From positions 503 to 6,711 of the forward strand of contig DDST01000146.1 of NCBI GenBank assembly GCA_002343485.1: a DNA stretch of 6,209 nucleotides. Reading direction: 5' to 3'. The notes beneath the pieces are model-generated. The model was not told the DNA's origin. It was given only the letters and a program-made list of their open reading frames with translations, and searched no databases. The position numbers and the translations under genes were made by a program. The stretch's first letter is position 1; each line of letters starts with the position of its first letter. This document shows positions 5,566 to 6,209 of this stretch, piece by piece. This stretch comes from Proteobacteria bacterium UBA2383 (GTDB lineage: Bacteria > Pseudomonadota > Gammaproteobacteria > Competibacterales > Competibacteraceae).

Positions 5566-6027
5566 ATGAAAGACCCGTTTATGGGGGTAGCGCATGGCGT
5601 CACAGGCCGGGCAGGTGTCTCGGAGGCATCTAAAGCCAATCCAGGGCGTGCCATGCGGACAGCCATTGATGCAAGTAGCACCGAATTCGAGACGTTCAAG
5701 GAAGCGGTATTTGTGCGCGGTGAGATCGGCATTCAATCCTCCGGCCATGTCAACGCTCCAGGAGTCGATTTCGTCACTGCGGCGAGGCGTACGGACGGGC
5801 AAATGGAGATTATCCTTAACGATGCCACGATAAACGGCAACAAGAAGATGAAAACGGTACCGCCGCCAAAATGGATCGACGAGGCGGAAGTTGCGATCAA
5901 TCGACTGAATATCGGTGATACTGTTCTTGAAGAAGAAATTAAGGACGCCCTCAAAGCGAAGCGATTTCGGATTCGAACGCTTAGGGTCACAACGTCGCCG
6001 ACTGGAATAACGGTAGTTGGCTGGTAA
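5566..6027 (+). CDS. Unrecognised 153-residue protein, possibly a detached C-terminal enzyme or toxin domain
   Basis: I cannot assign this protein to a family. The start is well supported by GAGGA 6 bases upstream. Residues 1-40 are rich in Gly, Ala and Ser and look flexible. From about 45 to 92 comes a run of predicted strands with charged residues, including E53, D68 in NAPGVDFVTAARR and EIILNDAT (81-88). A helical segment with WIDEAEVAINRLNIGDTV (103-120) and LEEEIKDALKAKRFRIRTL follows, and the end is a strand-like TGITVVGW. The pattern of E, then GVD, then a hydrophobic strand with acidic residues recalls PD-(D/E)xK nuclease-like domains at the C-termini of polymorphic toxins, but the final E-x-K is not present, so this is a weak structural guess. 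There is no signal peptide or membrane segment. A minus-strand frame over the same bases lacks protein-like composition. It probably forms an operon with the 67-codon gene. Confidence 0.65.
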   Translation: MKDPFMGVAHGVTGRAGVSEASKANPGRAMRTAIDASSTEFETFKEAVFVRGEIGIQSSGHVNAPGVDFVTAARRTDGQMEIILNDATINGNKKMKTVPPPKWIDEAEVAINRLNIGDTVLEEEIKDALKAKRFRIRTLRVTTSPTGITVVGW

Positions 6028-6209
6028 CCCGAGGGAAGGCATTGAACCGCTTCGATTTTCTTGGGGACTCCAACTTTTGAGAGAATGGGGCCATAAAAAC
6101 ATCGGCAAATACCGGGACCAGGCTCGCCTGGCTCCTGGCCTAGTTTCGCGACAGCTTGAGCTTTCACATCTTTTCCCAACAAAATACGAGAGTATTCACC
6201 TAAAGATAG
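6028..6209. other. Right-end region without a recognised gene
   Basis: No supported gene starts or ends here after the TAA at 6027. Two small hairpins can be drawn: CCAGG, loop CTCG, CCTGG at about 6118-6131, and AATAC, loop GAGA, GTATT at 6183-6196. Neither is followed by a T tract. The region may be the leader of a gene beyond the window. Confidence 0.5.

Noticed and set aside
5491..6108. Minus-strand 205-codon frame
   Set aside because: Antisense to the 153-codon gene; it is rich in Arg, Ser, Trp and Cys without domain-like patterning.
5733..6182. Minus-strand 149-codon frame across the right end
   Set aside because: It overlaps the better-supported 153-codon plus-strand gene, has no ribosome site that I could see, and its composition (many Ser, Ile, Pro, Arg runs) looks like an antisense shadow.
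6183..6196. Palindrome AATAC GAGA GTATT near the right end
   Set aside because: A five-pair, mostly A-T stem without a T tract or partner copy; expected by chance.

Overview
The window looks like a chromosomal stretch from a proteobacterium. Codon use, Shine-Dalgarno sites and protein families all fit that, but a genus cannot be named from this sequence. The recognisable core is central carbon metabolism: a biosynthetic-type thiolase at the left edge and two different pyrophosphate-dependent phosphofructokinases (PPi-PFK) in the middle. PPi-dependent glycolysis is known from methylotrophs, rhizobia and several autotrophic or storage-polymer-forming proteobacteria, so such a lifestyle is plausible, but that is inference.

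Layout. 1-674 (minus): the first 224 residues of an acetyl-CoA acetyltransferase, cut by the window edge. 675-985: an AT-rich divergent intergenic region with one promoter candidate on each strand. About 1004-2566 (plus): a ~520-residue protein with a long, mainly helical, unrecognised N-terminal part and an HPr-like domain that keeps the phosphorylatable His, the Arg two residues after it, and a Ser exactly 31 residues further on, as in HPr. 2751-3980 (plus): PPi-PFK of the rhizobial type. 3981-4073: a convergent gap holding a 51-base imperfect palindrome. 4074-5309 (minus): a second, only distantly related PPi-PFK. 5353-5556 and 5566-6027 (plus): two short, probably co-translated genes of unknown function, the second resembling a detached C-terminal enzyme or toxin domain. 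6028-6209: nothing identified.

How the parts may work together. Both PFKs carry the Asp and Lys that mark pyrophosphate rather than ATP as phosphoryl donor. They would make the fructose 6-phosphate / fructose 1,6-bisphosphate step reversible. The HPr-like protein upstream of the first PFK is not a sugar-transport HPr by architecture; placed here it could be a phosphorylation-sensitive regulator of carbon flux. The thiolase would draw on acetyl-CoA, for example for polyhydroxyalkanoate or ketogenic metabolism. The last two genes show no link to this pathway and may be an accessory insertion. The most promising undescribed items are the HPr-fusion protein beside the PPi-PFK pair and the two-gene cassette at the right end.
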